Origin: Anas platyrhynchos
Lineage: Eukaryota > Chordata > Aves > Anseriformes > Anatidae
NCBI RefSeq assembly: GCF_047663525.1
Contig: NC_092590.1
Coordinates: forward strand, 9,754,001-9,818,000
Direction: 5' to 3'
DNA length: 64,000 nt
Positions 34,603 through 47,600 of the stretch are shown here, piece after piece. A program made the translations under genes and the position numbers. The notes beneath the pieces were generated by a model. That model searched no databases. It saw only the letters and a list, made by a program, of their open reading frames with translations, and was not told the origin of the DNA. The number at the start of each line of letters is the position of its first letter. Position 1 is the stretch's first letter.

Positions 34603-36849
34603 GTAAGTTTCCCTCCGTCCTGTTGCATCTCCATCCCCTGCAGCTGGATGCAGCAGGAGGAGCAACCCAGGGACTGCTCCCCAGCTGTGCAGGGCGGGAG
34701 CTGCTGGGGGAGGTGGGGAAGGAGATTGCATCAGGGTTTCCTTACGCCTTTTTTCTGGGTGACGGCTGTCGCTTTTTGTTTAAATCTGAGCATTAGTTGC
34801 TCTGGCAGTGCTGGTGGCATTTTGTTTGCGTTCCTTTCTGGGCTGTGTGCGCGCAAAGCAGACTGTTGACCGTCACCAGGGCAATAGGGCTAAAAATATC
34901 GGCATGCACATGCTGCCCGTCAGTCATCTTTTGAGCCCTGCTCTCCCCCGCTTTTCTTCTCCCTCCTATGAAAAACAAGTAAAATCAGAGGATCTAATAA
35001 AAACTGCTATAAAAAGCCTTTCTTTTTCAACAGTAAGGGAAGTATATTTTACAGAGATGTACTCAAATAAGCCTGGTACTGGCTGGTTTCCACAATACAA
35101 GCCTTAACAGGGGGCTGTGAGTTCTGCCACATGGTTTCTCAATCCCTGATTTTGTTTGCACGGAGGGTGACGTTTTGTTTGCTTTTTCCTCTGTGTATGT
35201 CTTTTTTCTTGTGTATTTGGGGGCTTTTTTGTTTTCTTTTGTATGTGTGTTGTGTTTTTTTTGGGGGGGAGGAAGGTTGGTTTTAAAATGGGCCTGTGCT
35301 TTGCTTATGAACCAACTACTTGCTTTGAGCTCATTCATCCCACTTCCTATCACTCAAATGTAGCTGCAGTAAGAACCTGACAGGATGAAGACCTGTTCCC
35401 CAAAGCCCAAAGGCAGAGCGCACGCTATCACATTCCTCTATTCCCACCTTGAAACAATCCCTGCCCAGCAGCAGAGAACCCCATCCCCTTGCTCAGTGAA
35501 TCTTTCCTCTCCTTTATGCCACTGTGAGCAGGAGTCATGGTCAGTCTACAGCACTTCTTCTCTGCAGCTCCTTCTCGGTCACTCTCGTCCCCTGTGCTGT
35601 GGGGTCCCACCCACGGCATGCAGTCCTTGGTGAACTGATCCGGCGTGGGCTTCCCACAGGCAGCTGCTCTTCCAGAACTGTGCCAGATGTGGGTCCGTAC
35701 CACAGGGTCCATCCCTCAGGAGCAAACTGCCCCAGCACGGGTCCCTCACAGGCAGCAGCTCCTGAGGAAAACCTGAGGAAATGGTTAGTGAAGGGAAGGA
35801 GGGAAGAGCTGGTAGCTTGCTGATGCGTTCTAGTCCAGTGACTAGACTGGCATTTGTGGATTCCTGGCCCCGGTGCCTAGGCAAAATCTTGAATCTTTCC
35901 TGGAATTTTAGATCTTGAATCTTTCCTCTGAGGAAAAACAGAAGTATCACTTATGATGCTTTAAAAAAAAAAAAAAAAAAGACTGCCACTGCTATTTGGA
36001 TCCACAAACAGTAATTAAAAATGTAGGAAGGTACTGAAAGTAAATATCTTCAATTCAAAAAGAAAAGAGAGCAAAGCCATTAAATTGGAATACACTGAAA
36101 CTATGGTTTTGTATTCTTTCTCTATGCCTTAGCTACATCTCAATCCAGTTTCATATCAGAACAACTCAAATAAAACCACCCAGGTGTTAAAACAGCCCTG
36201 TCTTTGCTCAAGAGATCTTTCCCAGATCTCAAACATATTATAAACCCAAGGCTTGATAATTGTGAGAATTAGGTCCCTGATTTGCTTCCAGCAATTCATC
36301 AAGGAAGGAATTTGTTGGCTCAAGCATTCTGGCACAACTTGAGTTGTGTTTTATACGGCCAGAGTAAGGTACAGGGCTTCAAGAAAAAGCTGTTGGCATT
36401 GATAGGTAGTCGGTGGAGCTGCTGTGACAAAGAACTCTAAGCCTTGTCTTCAGACATGTGCATGCAACTCTTATTAACTCAGACTTGTGAAATTACAGTA
36501 AATATCCATATACAATTTCATTTAGGACACTGACATATCTCTTGTTACCATCAACAGAACCAGCAATGGACCATTTAATCTAAGTAAATACGATGATAAT
36601 TACCCACAGTCAGCTTGGAGCTTACTATCCCTCTCTCTGAGAAGTATCTTTCATTGGATATAAGCTGTAAAAAAGAGCCATGTTTTCTCAGCCTTGTAGA
36701 ATGCAAGTTGTGTATATTCTTCAAATTGGGCTGTGAGGTTTGTTTTTTTTCACCTGTTTTATAAGGAAGAATATAATATCATTGAAAAGTTTTGTGTATG
36801 GAAAATAATATTACTTCTGTAACTTTTCTATCTTTGTTGCTTTCATTAG
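34603..36849 (+). other. SLC9B2: Probable SLC9B2 intron 1
   Basis: About 2.2 kb with no supported coding sequence. Overlapping ORFs on both strands at 35385-35950 reflect a GC-richer patch without codon or family signal. A run of 18 A lies at 35963-35980. Confidence 0.4.
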
Positions 36850-36859
36850 GTTTGCCACA

Positions 36860-39800
36860 ATGGTGAAAGAAGGTATGTTAAATGAGAATGAGGATTCTGA
36901 GCCATCCCTATGTGAGAGAAATAGCATGATTCCCATGCATGAGAAAAGTGAGGTAATTAATTAGCATCTCAAAGTACAGCTTTAGTTAGAAGAACCCTCC
37001 TTTTCCTTTCTCTTTTCTTGCTGCATCTGTTAAACTGCTGAACAGAATGCAGAGAGAAATCTGTGGGAATTTCTTATCATTAACAGAAGTTCAGTTTTAA
37101 AAAGTGTGTTACGTTGGATTGCTGGAAATCACTGGCTACAATTTCAGCCTGTACTAGAAAATAAATCACTGTAAGATTCACAGTCAGCTGTGGAAGAGAA
37201 TTAAATGGACTTGGGATTGCTTCTCTGTTTTCAAATTGTACAGATCAGTCTGATTGCTGAAGTTATTCATGTATCTCTTCCCTTTTTTCAACTAATAAAA
37301 ATTTTAAAATCACAGTTTTAAACTTCCATTATGCACAGTTCTCGTGTTGACTTCTATATTTAAAAAAAAAAAAAAAAAAGACTTGCAGCAAATGGAAGAA
37401 TAAAATTCTTAATAGAAAAGGCACTTTCAGTTAAACACACGGTATTGGCTGTAAAGATAAGTACTGTATGGCATAGCTTTATATGCACGTGTGGTTGGTG
37501 ATAGCAGGATCACAGGGTAGAAAACCAAGTAGCTTCACACTCAAAAGCTCACAAGATTTGGTGTTCCAACTGTGACTCTGAGTAAGGGCTATATATATAT
37601 ATGAGACAGACAAATAATGGGAAACGTGGAACTGTTACTGGATGAAAGCCAAACCACAGTATAGGCAAGAATTCCACGCCTGTGCTATGACAATGAGCTG
37701 ACATGAAGTGGAATAACTCTACGGGAAGGTAGATGATTAACTTGTCAAAAATAAGGACCCTAAAACGAAGTGAGGCATATACCCAAAAATGGTCAAAAAG
37801 TGCTTTGGCTATGAATATGGATAAGCAGCTGAATTAGTATAAAAGAGCACCTTCAACAAACTGTGCTTCAGGAAACCTGAGTAATACTTCTCTTCTACCT
37901 TGGCTTAGCAGCTGAGCCTTCCACCAATGGATCACGTGAGTGATGCTTGCACCAGCCACCTGTGCTGTTTCTTTCATCTTTATGTAATAAGGAGTGGGTT
38001 TGGTTATTTTGGTTCAAAGCTTTTTAACAGAAATTATTTAGGAGTTATGATAAAGGTACTGTCTCACTGGGGTGATGCTAATTGTTAACTTGTTTGTGGA
38101 ATCCAGTGTGGAAGCAGAACCTTATCAAACTCTAGAAAATACCGATAAATGTTTAGCTCATACCCGAGACAATCTGAACCCTGGTTGTTAGTATTGTTTT
38201 TCTTCAAGTATTCTTCAGCTGAACAGGTACTATGCGTTCAGCAACAGGAGTTCCGTTAGTCACAGATAAAAGGTAGATGTCCTGCAGCTTCTCATTTGCA
38301 GATCTTTGCGGGGTATAAAAACAATCAGAAAATGCCTAATGTGCTACAAAGCTCTGACCTTTCCTGTAGTACAGCAATACTTTACTTCATGTAGTCATCA
38401 GTGGACAGGATGGACCTAGCACATCACAGCTGATTGCAGATGTCTGGTGCACCACTACAAATACAGACAGTGCTGCTTCTGAGAGGATCTTACTGCTTTC
38501 ATTTCAGGAGAGACCAACAGGAGACACCAAAAGTGCCGATGGGAATATACAAACAGAAGAAACTGCTCTCTTGAATCACTCTGCTCAGCAACCTCCAGAA
38601 CCAACACCAGGATCTTCAACATCTACAAGAACATGGAGGCAAACATTTGCTTGCCCACCCCAGGGTTTCCTGGCCCTAGCAGTGACGAACGGTATGTAAA
38701 AAAGTGACAGCACAAAACGTTCAGTTAAACTGAGAAATGGCAAACAAAGTACTTGTTTCTCTGGATGTGATGATTTCTAACTATTTTCTTTAGAGATAAT
38801 GACGGGAAATAGCTATGTTTTTGCACATCATACCTTAAACATTTTAGCAGAGGTAAAACAAATATTCGTATTATTTTTGGTCCTCTACCCTGTATTCTGT
38901 GTTCAATGTGGCAGATATGTCTTTGCATTGTAAATTGCTTTTATCAGGAGAAAGACCTCCTAATTCTCATCTTAAGTCTCTTTTTGTGTGAGAACATCAA
39001 GATGATTATAAACACAATGCATTTTCCACATGCTAGATGGCTTTTTATTGAATTAAGGCAACAAAAATGAGGCTGTGGTGATAGCTTCCTCTGTGTGGAA
39101 TACCCTATATTTTAAAAGCCAAGAATCCTAACTCCAAGACAAATAAATTCATTTTGTTTAAGATTTGCCCTGCACTCTAATCTCACGTAAGAGAATGCCT
39201 GGCTAACCAGTTATTTCAGGCTTTTCCAAGCAAAAAATATTTTCTGTGGTTTTGACTGTTTTTACAGTCTCTGCCCTCTCTCAGTTGGGATTCTTTGATA
39301 TTATGTTTGGAAAACTACTGGTCTCCCATCACTCTCAAATACAAATAAGAAAAGTCCACCCCGAAAATGCAATATATTTCCTTACGATTATGAGAAGGGG
39401 GATTTATACAACGAACTTTTTTTTTTTTCTCCTTCCCTCTTCTGCTTTTATACCTATGCATCTTTGTTCTTGCTGCATAGCTGTAGGAACAGACTTGGAA
39501 ACCTGGAAACAGTGTAACATCTTCACATGTTCTGTCACATGTTCACATATCTTTTTTTTTTTTTCTCTCTCTGTATTATTCCTGTTGGATTGCTGTACCA
39601 GGAGCAGTATCTGTACTACCTTAGGCTGACCAGAGACATGACCTTCTTCAGATATTTTTCCCCTAGGGATAGCAATGCACTGAACATACCTAGCCAAAAA
39701 AAAAAAGAGATACTTCATGAAGTTCCTTTAGAAGTGAGCATAGAGCTGCAGTCATTAGCTCAAAGACTTGCCAGGCTGTACAGCAGCAGGCTCCTACTGC

Positions 39801-41589
39801 AGCTGTTAAGCAGTTGAAGGAAAATAGTTGAAATGCAAGATAAGTTTTGTGAAAGTCTTGGCTTTGCTTGGGACCTATTAAGTGCTTTCCACAGTCGCCT
39901 AAGATTTTTCTCAATTGATGATTTTCTTGTTACCATTTTCTGAAGTATCTTTGTGTCTGCAAAATCAGAACATCGGCTTAAGGATCATTAAAGATTAAAT
40001 GCATTGCTATGATTAAAGTCATTTTTAAGGTAAGAAGCTTTAATTCTGGGATTTCATTGCACCTTTTTGCCTACTGGAAAAACAAATGTGACCTCATAGT
40101 GAACTTTAGCATTAGAAATGATTAAATATGAATATTTCTGTTCTTGTTGTAGTTGCACTCGTGGCCCTGGTTTGGGCTGTGGTTTGGTCCATCACTGGCA
40201 CCGAATGTCTCCCAGGTGGAAACCTGTTTGGAATTATGTTTCTTTATTTTTTTGCTGTCATTGGTGGTAAAATTTTTGGACTCATTAAAATACGAACGCT
40301 GCCACCTCTCCCTGCTCTTCTGGGTAAGACACCCTTCCTTCTTTTCTTCCTGCATAGCAGTGTTGTTTAAACAAGTGTCACCTGCATGTTAGATACGTTT
40401 GGATTAGGAATATGCAAACTGCAAAGTCCCCAGATCTGTAGCTTTTCCAAGCGACTTGTGTCTGCTCCCCTTGGAGAAGGTGCAGAACGTCGCAGACTGG
40501 CTCAGGTGAAATGGCCTGGATGTTACCGAGCCTCCTCTTTATCCTCTTGGTTAGATCAGGTGGGATATCGTGAAGTACTGTGGTGCCAATGAAACTGGAA
40601 AAGGCTGCCCCCTTATTGTGCTTAGTCTATGAACAAGTAGAGCTCTTGATACAGGGAAGTCTTGGTGGCAGAGTGGACTAAAAATATCTGCCTGTAGCGT
40701 GTTTGTGATTTGTAATCTGCATAGCTGGTGGTGTCTCACACGGTAGCACCTCTTAGAGGAGAAGGGCTGGATAGCTTTGTATGTAGCACTGGTCAGGCAG
40801 CGTGCATATTCCTGTACTGCTTAGCTTCACGAGTGAGAGCAAATGCAAATGAGAGGGAGGGAGGTTTTGCATGTGGCATGCCTGCAGGAACACAAACAGA
40901 CTTTTACAAGCAGGGAGTCTGCCCTAAGTAAACATCTACCTTAAAAAAAAAAAGTTTCTGACCATCTGGATTCTGCTTTTTTCAGTTCCATCTGTATCTA
41001 AAAGCTGAGCTGAGCATGAAGCTGCTTGTCTGACCGGCACTAATGAACAACAGCAACTTGAGCATGATGGCACATGTCTGGCGAGCTGCTTGTGTTAGAG
41101 TTCGTTGTTCACATCCATGGTCTTTGAGGAAAATCAGAGCAATCTGAGACAAAAGAAGGAATAGACCATGTCTTTATGGAGTCTTTTTTTTAATTTTTCC
41201 CACTAAAAATACAAGTTTTATGCTCTTGCATAGGATGCATAGGAATCCTTGCATTTAATCTGTATTAAGTGCACTGTGGCTGGCTTAGCACTCCGCACAT
41301 TATAGCGAGCTTCTGCAAGAGGGGAAAAAAGGAATGAAATTGGTACAGAAACAGTCACATGGTATACTTCAGGTATACATTGCAGAGAGGTGTAGCTGGC
41401 AAGGTGAAGCAGAACAACGAAAGTATCTTTTAAGGTGGTGAGGTTTTTTCTTTGTGAAGCAGACTTCCGAATTCGTATAGATCCGGTACTTGGATATCAC
41501 ACTCACACACAAAAAAAATTTGCAAAGAGCATGTGATCATTATGCTAGCCTGGTATAATTGTCACGAGGTACTGCAGACTAATAATGCC

Positions 41590-41622
<33 letters not shown>

Positions 41623-44600
41623 CTGAGAGGGAATGGGAAGAACAGTGTCCAAAAGTTTAGTGTGTTCCAGGACAAACCAATTCCACAGTCAAGGCTTACA
41701 GGCTCACATCAAGCTGTGACTACCCTGAGCACAGTATTTATTTACTTTCTGCTTTTTTTTTTTTTTTTGATTTCCTGTTTGTTAACATGATTAATATGAA
41801 ATTACACCATGAAAATGCAGGTCCCAATGACTCAAAGATACAATTAACCTTTACAGACCTATAGATAAAGTTACCCTTTTCCATACTTACCTGTATCTTT
41901 CCAGAGCTCCAGTTCTGATAGCTTTGCAGGAAGTCTCTGCTTAAAAAGTTTTGCTAATATTTGCAAAAGGTTGGATCTTACAGGTAGCTTAAATAAAGGA
42001 TAAGAGCAAGTTCCTGATATTCTCCCCCTTTTTCCCCTTTGCATAAAAGTTGTATTGCCGGAGCATTTTAAAATCTTGAGTTGGTCCATGATGAGCTGTT
42101 TCAGCTAATTTTCCAAGGAATTCAGCATTATGGTTCCTGTGATCGCTGCATTTCTTATATGTAAAAGGATTTTTTTGAACAGTTTCTAACATCTGAGATA
42201 AATATACAATATTATTACATGATCTTACTCTTTGCATTTTAAAACAAGCTGACAAGCAAAATATGTTTAAGGATCCAGAGCTGTTTTTGCTTATGGTACG
42301 TATGACCTGCACTTAGTGAACAAATTTGAATTCTGTTGACTCTTGCTAGAGTTAAAAAAAAAAATTAGCTACAGCTAAATTTATTTATTGTGTTCTAGAC
42401 GTCTTTCATTGCTTTAAGCATCTCTGTTTCGAAGTACCCGTCTCTAAAACAAGGCTAATACAGAACCGGAGCTGTTTCTTTGTCTCTTATATATCGCACA
42501 GTGTTTATTTTAACAATTTGAGGTAAGTTTTCATTGCAGTCAAACAAATCATTTGACAGCAGTTTGTTTGCTTTCATTTAAGGGATGCTACTTGCTGGTT
42601 TTCTCATCCGAAATATCCCATTCGTTAGTGACATTGTCCAGATCAACCTAGGCTGGTCTAAAGCACTGAGGAGTATTTCTCTTTCAATTATCCTGACTCG
42701 AGCAGGACTTGGCCTGGATCCAAAGGTATGGCACCAGCCGTTCATCTGGGGTATAAAGCATAGAAGAGCCCTCTAAAAAAATGCATAATTAAGTATTTAA
42801 AATTATTGACCTGTTCCGTCTTAAAGGATTTGTGAATTAGAGCATTACAGAAAGCATAGTTTTGACTTGTATAGTCTCGTTAATCAATATTGGTGACTGG
42901 ATTTATAGAGTTGGTGAGCAATCTAAAAAACACCTGAAGGAAACTGATTTTATGACTATTTACCCCCCCTTGCCTTAAAGAAACGTCCTTAATTTTGTGA
43001 GCAGGGCGTCCTGAGGACACACAATGCATCATAGTCTGTCAGGAGGCTTTCACACTGCCTGACAAACTACCTGTCATTTTACACTGACAAACTAAAACGA
43101 GTAATGAAGGGAGTCCTTATCCTGGAAGAAAAATGTTGTTTGTGCTGACACAAATCAAACAAACAAACAAAAACTTTTGTCTTTTTCATTTTTTCCTTTC
43201 TCTTTTTTTTTAATCATTGCAAGTTTTATGCCAGTATGTTAAATTTAAAGATAATTACAGATGTACTACAGAAACAGTGCTTCACAGCACTGTAAAGGCC
43301 ATAAATGCTTCTGTGAACAAAATAGTTTTCCTCCACATGCTTGAGGAATTCATTTTCCCTAATAAATTATTTATAATTTTATAATAGATAATTTGTAATA
43401 AAGTTTTATAATTTATAGTAAGTTATTTTCCCTAATAAATTTATATTCCCTGAATTAATTAATAAAAGTTTTTGCTGGATCAAAATCAGCTGAAATAAAG
43501 CTGTGCCATATTGGCCCTTATCTATTTAAGTGGCTGTTTGAAGTTTATAGCAAACTTAGTTTAATTATAGCTAGTGCAGGTCAACAAGTCTGATTTTTTT
43601 TACCCACAATGAAAACTAGGGAGTTTGATTTTTCAGCTATTTAGGAAAACAGGGTTTTGTCATTCCTGAAATATATTATGGTTGTTCATTTTATGAAGAT
43701 ATCGAAGTTTGTGTATCTTGTATTAGCGTGTCCTGTGCATTGTTACACACAGCTTGAGTGCCCAGTTACACGAGATTGCTTTTCTTTCTATTCCCTGACA
43801 ACGTTTTTGGCCAAAGGAATTTCATCTTTGACTCATTTGTCTCCCATGTGGCAATCGAAACTGTCATTTGGACTCCATATGTAGCAAGGCTTTGATGTGC
43901 TTACAATTGTTCCTTGTGTAATTGAAGCCGTGAAGACAAAGATGTCAGTTGCTCTGGTGATTCTCAGCCCTAATTATGCTGGGATAAACTGCGCCAGTAA
44001 AAACTGCAACTCATTGTGATTTTTTCCATGTCAAAATTTAGGGACTCGTCCTAGCAGAGTCATGGTTGTGACTAACTGCTAAAGGCTGCTTTTAGAATCG
44101 GATACTCATTTTTAGAGAAGTTTTTGGATAGGAAGTTGCAGAGCCAAAAGGAACTTACTCTACTCTGGGTATCGAGTAAGAGTCAGCTGAAAGAAATGCT
44201 TGGCTCCTTTCTCTAATTTCAGGTAGTTTTAACTGTTCATCATTTGTTCGGATTTGGGGGTGATTTTTTGGGGTGCTTGTGCAGCTTATGGGAAGAAAGC
44301 AAAATCTTCCGTGGACAGAGTCAGATGGGTTAAGGGAACGCTTTTCAAATGATACGTTGCTCAAGCCTCTCCTATGTTGTTTGCACTGCACAAGAAGCCA
44401 AAGAATCCTCAGCTTCCCCTTCCTCCAATGTGCAGGGACATTAGGAAACATGTATTTGGTGGGTTTCACTGCCACACTTGTAACTTGATACCCAAATTCA
44501 GTTGTGCTTGAGCCTGTCTCTGGCATGGGCCATGTAAAAAAAATAATATCCCACACTTTGGCTTAAAGGGAATTCTTTCAATAAACTGATCAGACCACAA

Positions 44601-47600
44601 ACATTATTCCTCTTTATGAAGCTAGGGGTACTGATGCTAATGTTTGCGTTTGCTTTTATATTGTAGGCCCTTAAGAAACTCAAAGCAGTCTGTTTACGGC
44701 TCTCTTTCGGACCATGCCTCTCAGAAACATGCACAGCTGCTGTTCTCGCCTATTTATTCATGCATTTACCATGGCAATGGGGATTTATATTAGGGTAATG
44801 TACTCTCTTTTCTCCTGTATGACAAAGGTGCCTATTTTCATGCTACGGCTAGATGATCCAAATGCAGTTAGTTCTCTGCCAAGCAGACGCCTCAATTTAA
44901 TGCCAGTTAGGAAGCTGTGCTTAGCCCATGTGGTTGTTTGCTTACCATTCATGTCTGGGTCTGTGGCTAATTTAAAGGTCACATTTCCAAGCAGTGGAGG
45001 AGTACTTGCATCATTTTTCTTCTCTGTTTGTGATCTGGGCATTACAGAAGGAAGAAGGATGGTGCAATCCCTGGGTTTTTAACCACAACACAAAGGGCTT
45101 TTAGGGACAGAAAATGATACTGCAGTTTTGTGCTCAAATGCAGAATTTCCCCTTTGAGAGATGCACACAGGACAGCCTTCTGTCACAAGTTGAGGATAAG
45201 GATATGGCATCATTAAATTTCGGAGTAATATCCTTGAAGAGGTAACATTTTCAATCTAGGTTGTATCTAAACTGGTGGACTCAGGCCAGACCACATACTA
45301 GAGCAAGATGGATGCACTCCTCTGCCACGTGCTGAATTTTGAGAAGGAACTGGGCACTCAAATTGTAAGCGTGTCTAGACCAGGTTCCTAAAGTGGACAA
45401 CCAAGGCGTGTATCAGGGAGTACAACTGTGTAAAGTCAAATCTTAGTCTGTGGAACCCTTTATTTGGAACACTGAGTTACACGGTCAGGAAGTAAAAGCT
45501 GACTGCGAATCTGCATGAAAATATCCCTGCTTGTAACGAGCAGGGAAAAGGACAATATCTTATGTAAAGGTCAATATGAACTTCAGGAGAGAGATCAGAA
45601 TGTCCTGAAGTTCTTTCTTTCTAAGAGAGGCTGACACCATGTGTTTTCAGTTTCGTTCTAGGTGCAGTCTCTCCTGCTGTTGTGGTTCCCTCAATGCTGA
45701 TTTTACAGGCTGGGGGATACGGAGTGGAGAAAGGTGTCCCAACTTTGCTAATGGCAGCTGGCAGCATTGATGACATTCTGGCTATTACAGGCTTCAACAC
45801 TTGCCTTGGGATGGCTTTCTCTTCTGGTATGCTCCTTAATCTGTAGGTGGTGACATCCAGGACAAACTGTGATATTTTGAGGCATGCATGCTCTGTTATG
45901 ACTGACTGGTTTGTATCTTAATGACATCTCCTTGTCAAGTTCGTGAATGGACTTGAATATTGATAGAGAAATTACCTGTGGTCAAAAAAGTGACTTCATG
46001 TGACTCCATCCACTCTGAGTTGTGGGTCAACTTTCAAAATACTTTTTTTTTTTTTTCTCCCGTCTACTCCCTCAGCTGCCGAGTCTGGCCCCTGTGTATC
46101 CAATATAGGTGCTCCCAAAGTTGCACTGTCTGGTTCTTTCAGGCCCATGGGTTCTCTCCTGACCCCTTCCCTTTAAAGTAATTTAAAGCTGAAACTGTCC
46201 TGGAATCACCCTCACAGGTCAGTGTGGTGTCTGTGTGAAGGGTCTGTTTAAGGGTTACTGAACACACTTTTATTTTGTCAAACAGGTTCCACTCTATACA
46301 ATGTGCTCCGGGGAGTGCTGGAGGTTGCTGTTGGCGTAGCAGCTGGGGGGATTCTGGGAATGTTTGTTCGGTATTTCCCAAGCCATGATCAGGTAAAAAA
46401 TATATATAAATAGTTTAAAAAGCCTGTTATATAAGAGATTCTTCGCTAAGGGATGCTATTCTTATGTTATCCATTTTCAAGTTTCATACGAAGCTGTTTT
46501 TTGGGAAAGCAGTGTACAGCTCTAACAGCTTCTAACATTTCAAAGCTTGTGGAGCAAGGATGTGTTTTAAAGATGATTACTTGCTTACTGCAACAATACC
46601 AATGTGTGATCTCACAGGCCTTCCTGATGCAGAGCTTGGAGCCCAGCTCACCATCCTGCTCATTGAAGGTGGTGGTAATGTTCACATGTAAAGGGAAAAC
46701 CTATTTCAGACAGTAGAATAATCATCAATTAAATTGATGTGCAACTCATTTACTTCTCTAAAATGTTTCCATTAGGCCTAAGATAAAATAGACAGATTAC
46801 GGGCTTCAAGTGATCAGGCATATTAACATCAATTAGAATGTGTTACTTCTGATTAAAAATTATGCTTATATAAAGTGATAGATGGATTTACTTTCAAGTA
46901 TAATTAAATGAACAGAAAATTGTAGAAGTAAATAGATACACTCTGGATTACTGAAGTCAATTTCCAAAGCACCTATTGCCCTTGGTGGGACCAAATTTTC
47001 TTAATAAATAACATGAGAAGTGTGGCACGGAAGCTAATCAAATAAACAGAAATGGAGGGCAAAAGAAGAGAGACAAATGTCTGCTATGAAACTGGAACAA
47101 ATAAAACTAGCCTGACTGGCAGACATTTGACTTGTCCTTAAAAACATTTAGTGGCATGGATTTCACCCCTCCTTGTATAAACTGTTCCAGCTGCTTGACT
47201 GTACAAGCAGAAAATCCAGTTATCATAGAGTTGAAGCACAGTGGTTAGAATCATGTTCCTTGTGATACAAAAAGTATGTTGGCAATAAGCTTCCGGATGG
47301 GCAGAGGAAAAGAAATGTTGAATTTCTGAAATTTTAGTTTGCTAGGAATAAGTGTCAAAAAAAAAAACTTTCAACACAACTGAGGAGTTCAAGTCTCATT
47401 TGAAAGCTTCAATTCCATCACAACAGTGCCCTTTATTGCTTTCAAATTAATAAGCGTAGACTTTTTTCTCAATTTCTAAAAAGAAATTTACTCTGTTTCT
47501 TTCTTTTTTTCCTTGATTGCAGACATCTCTGTCATGGAAGAGATCGTATCTCGTACTTGGGCTGTCCATGTTTGCTGTTTTTGGTAGCATCCGCTTCGGC

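Noticed and set aside
34341-34869. Overlapping ORFs on both strands in the GC-rich patch
   Set aside because: Open frames in several phases at once reflect base composition, and no known domain is visible.
35385-35950. Five overlapping ORFs of 65-123 codons
   Set aside because: They overlap each other on both strands and lack any family resemblance; they are composition effects in an intron.
39246-39817. ORFs of 127 and 96 codons within the SLC9B2 intron before exon 40153
   Set aside because: They are low complexity, rich in Phe from T runs, and do not join neighbouring exons in frame.
44155-44556. Minus-strand ORF of 133 codons in an SLC9B2 intron
   Set aside because: No recognisable domain, no splice or poly(A) context, and chance length is plausible.
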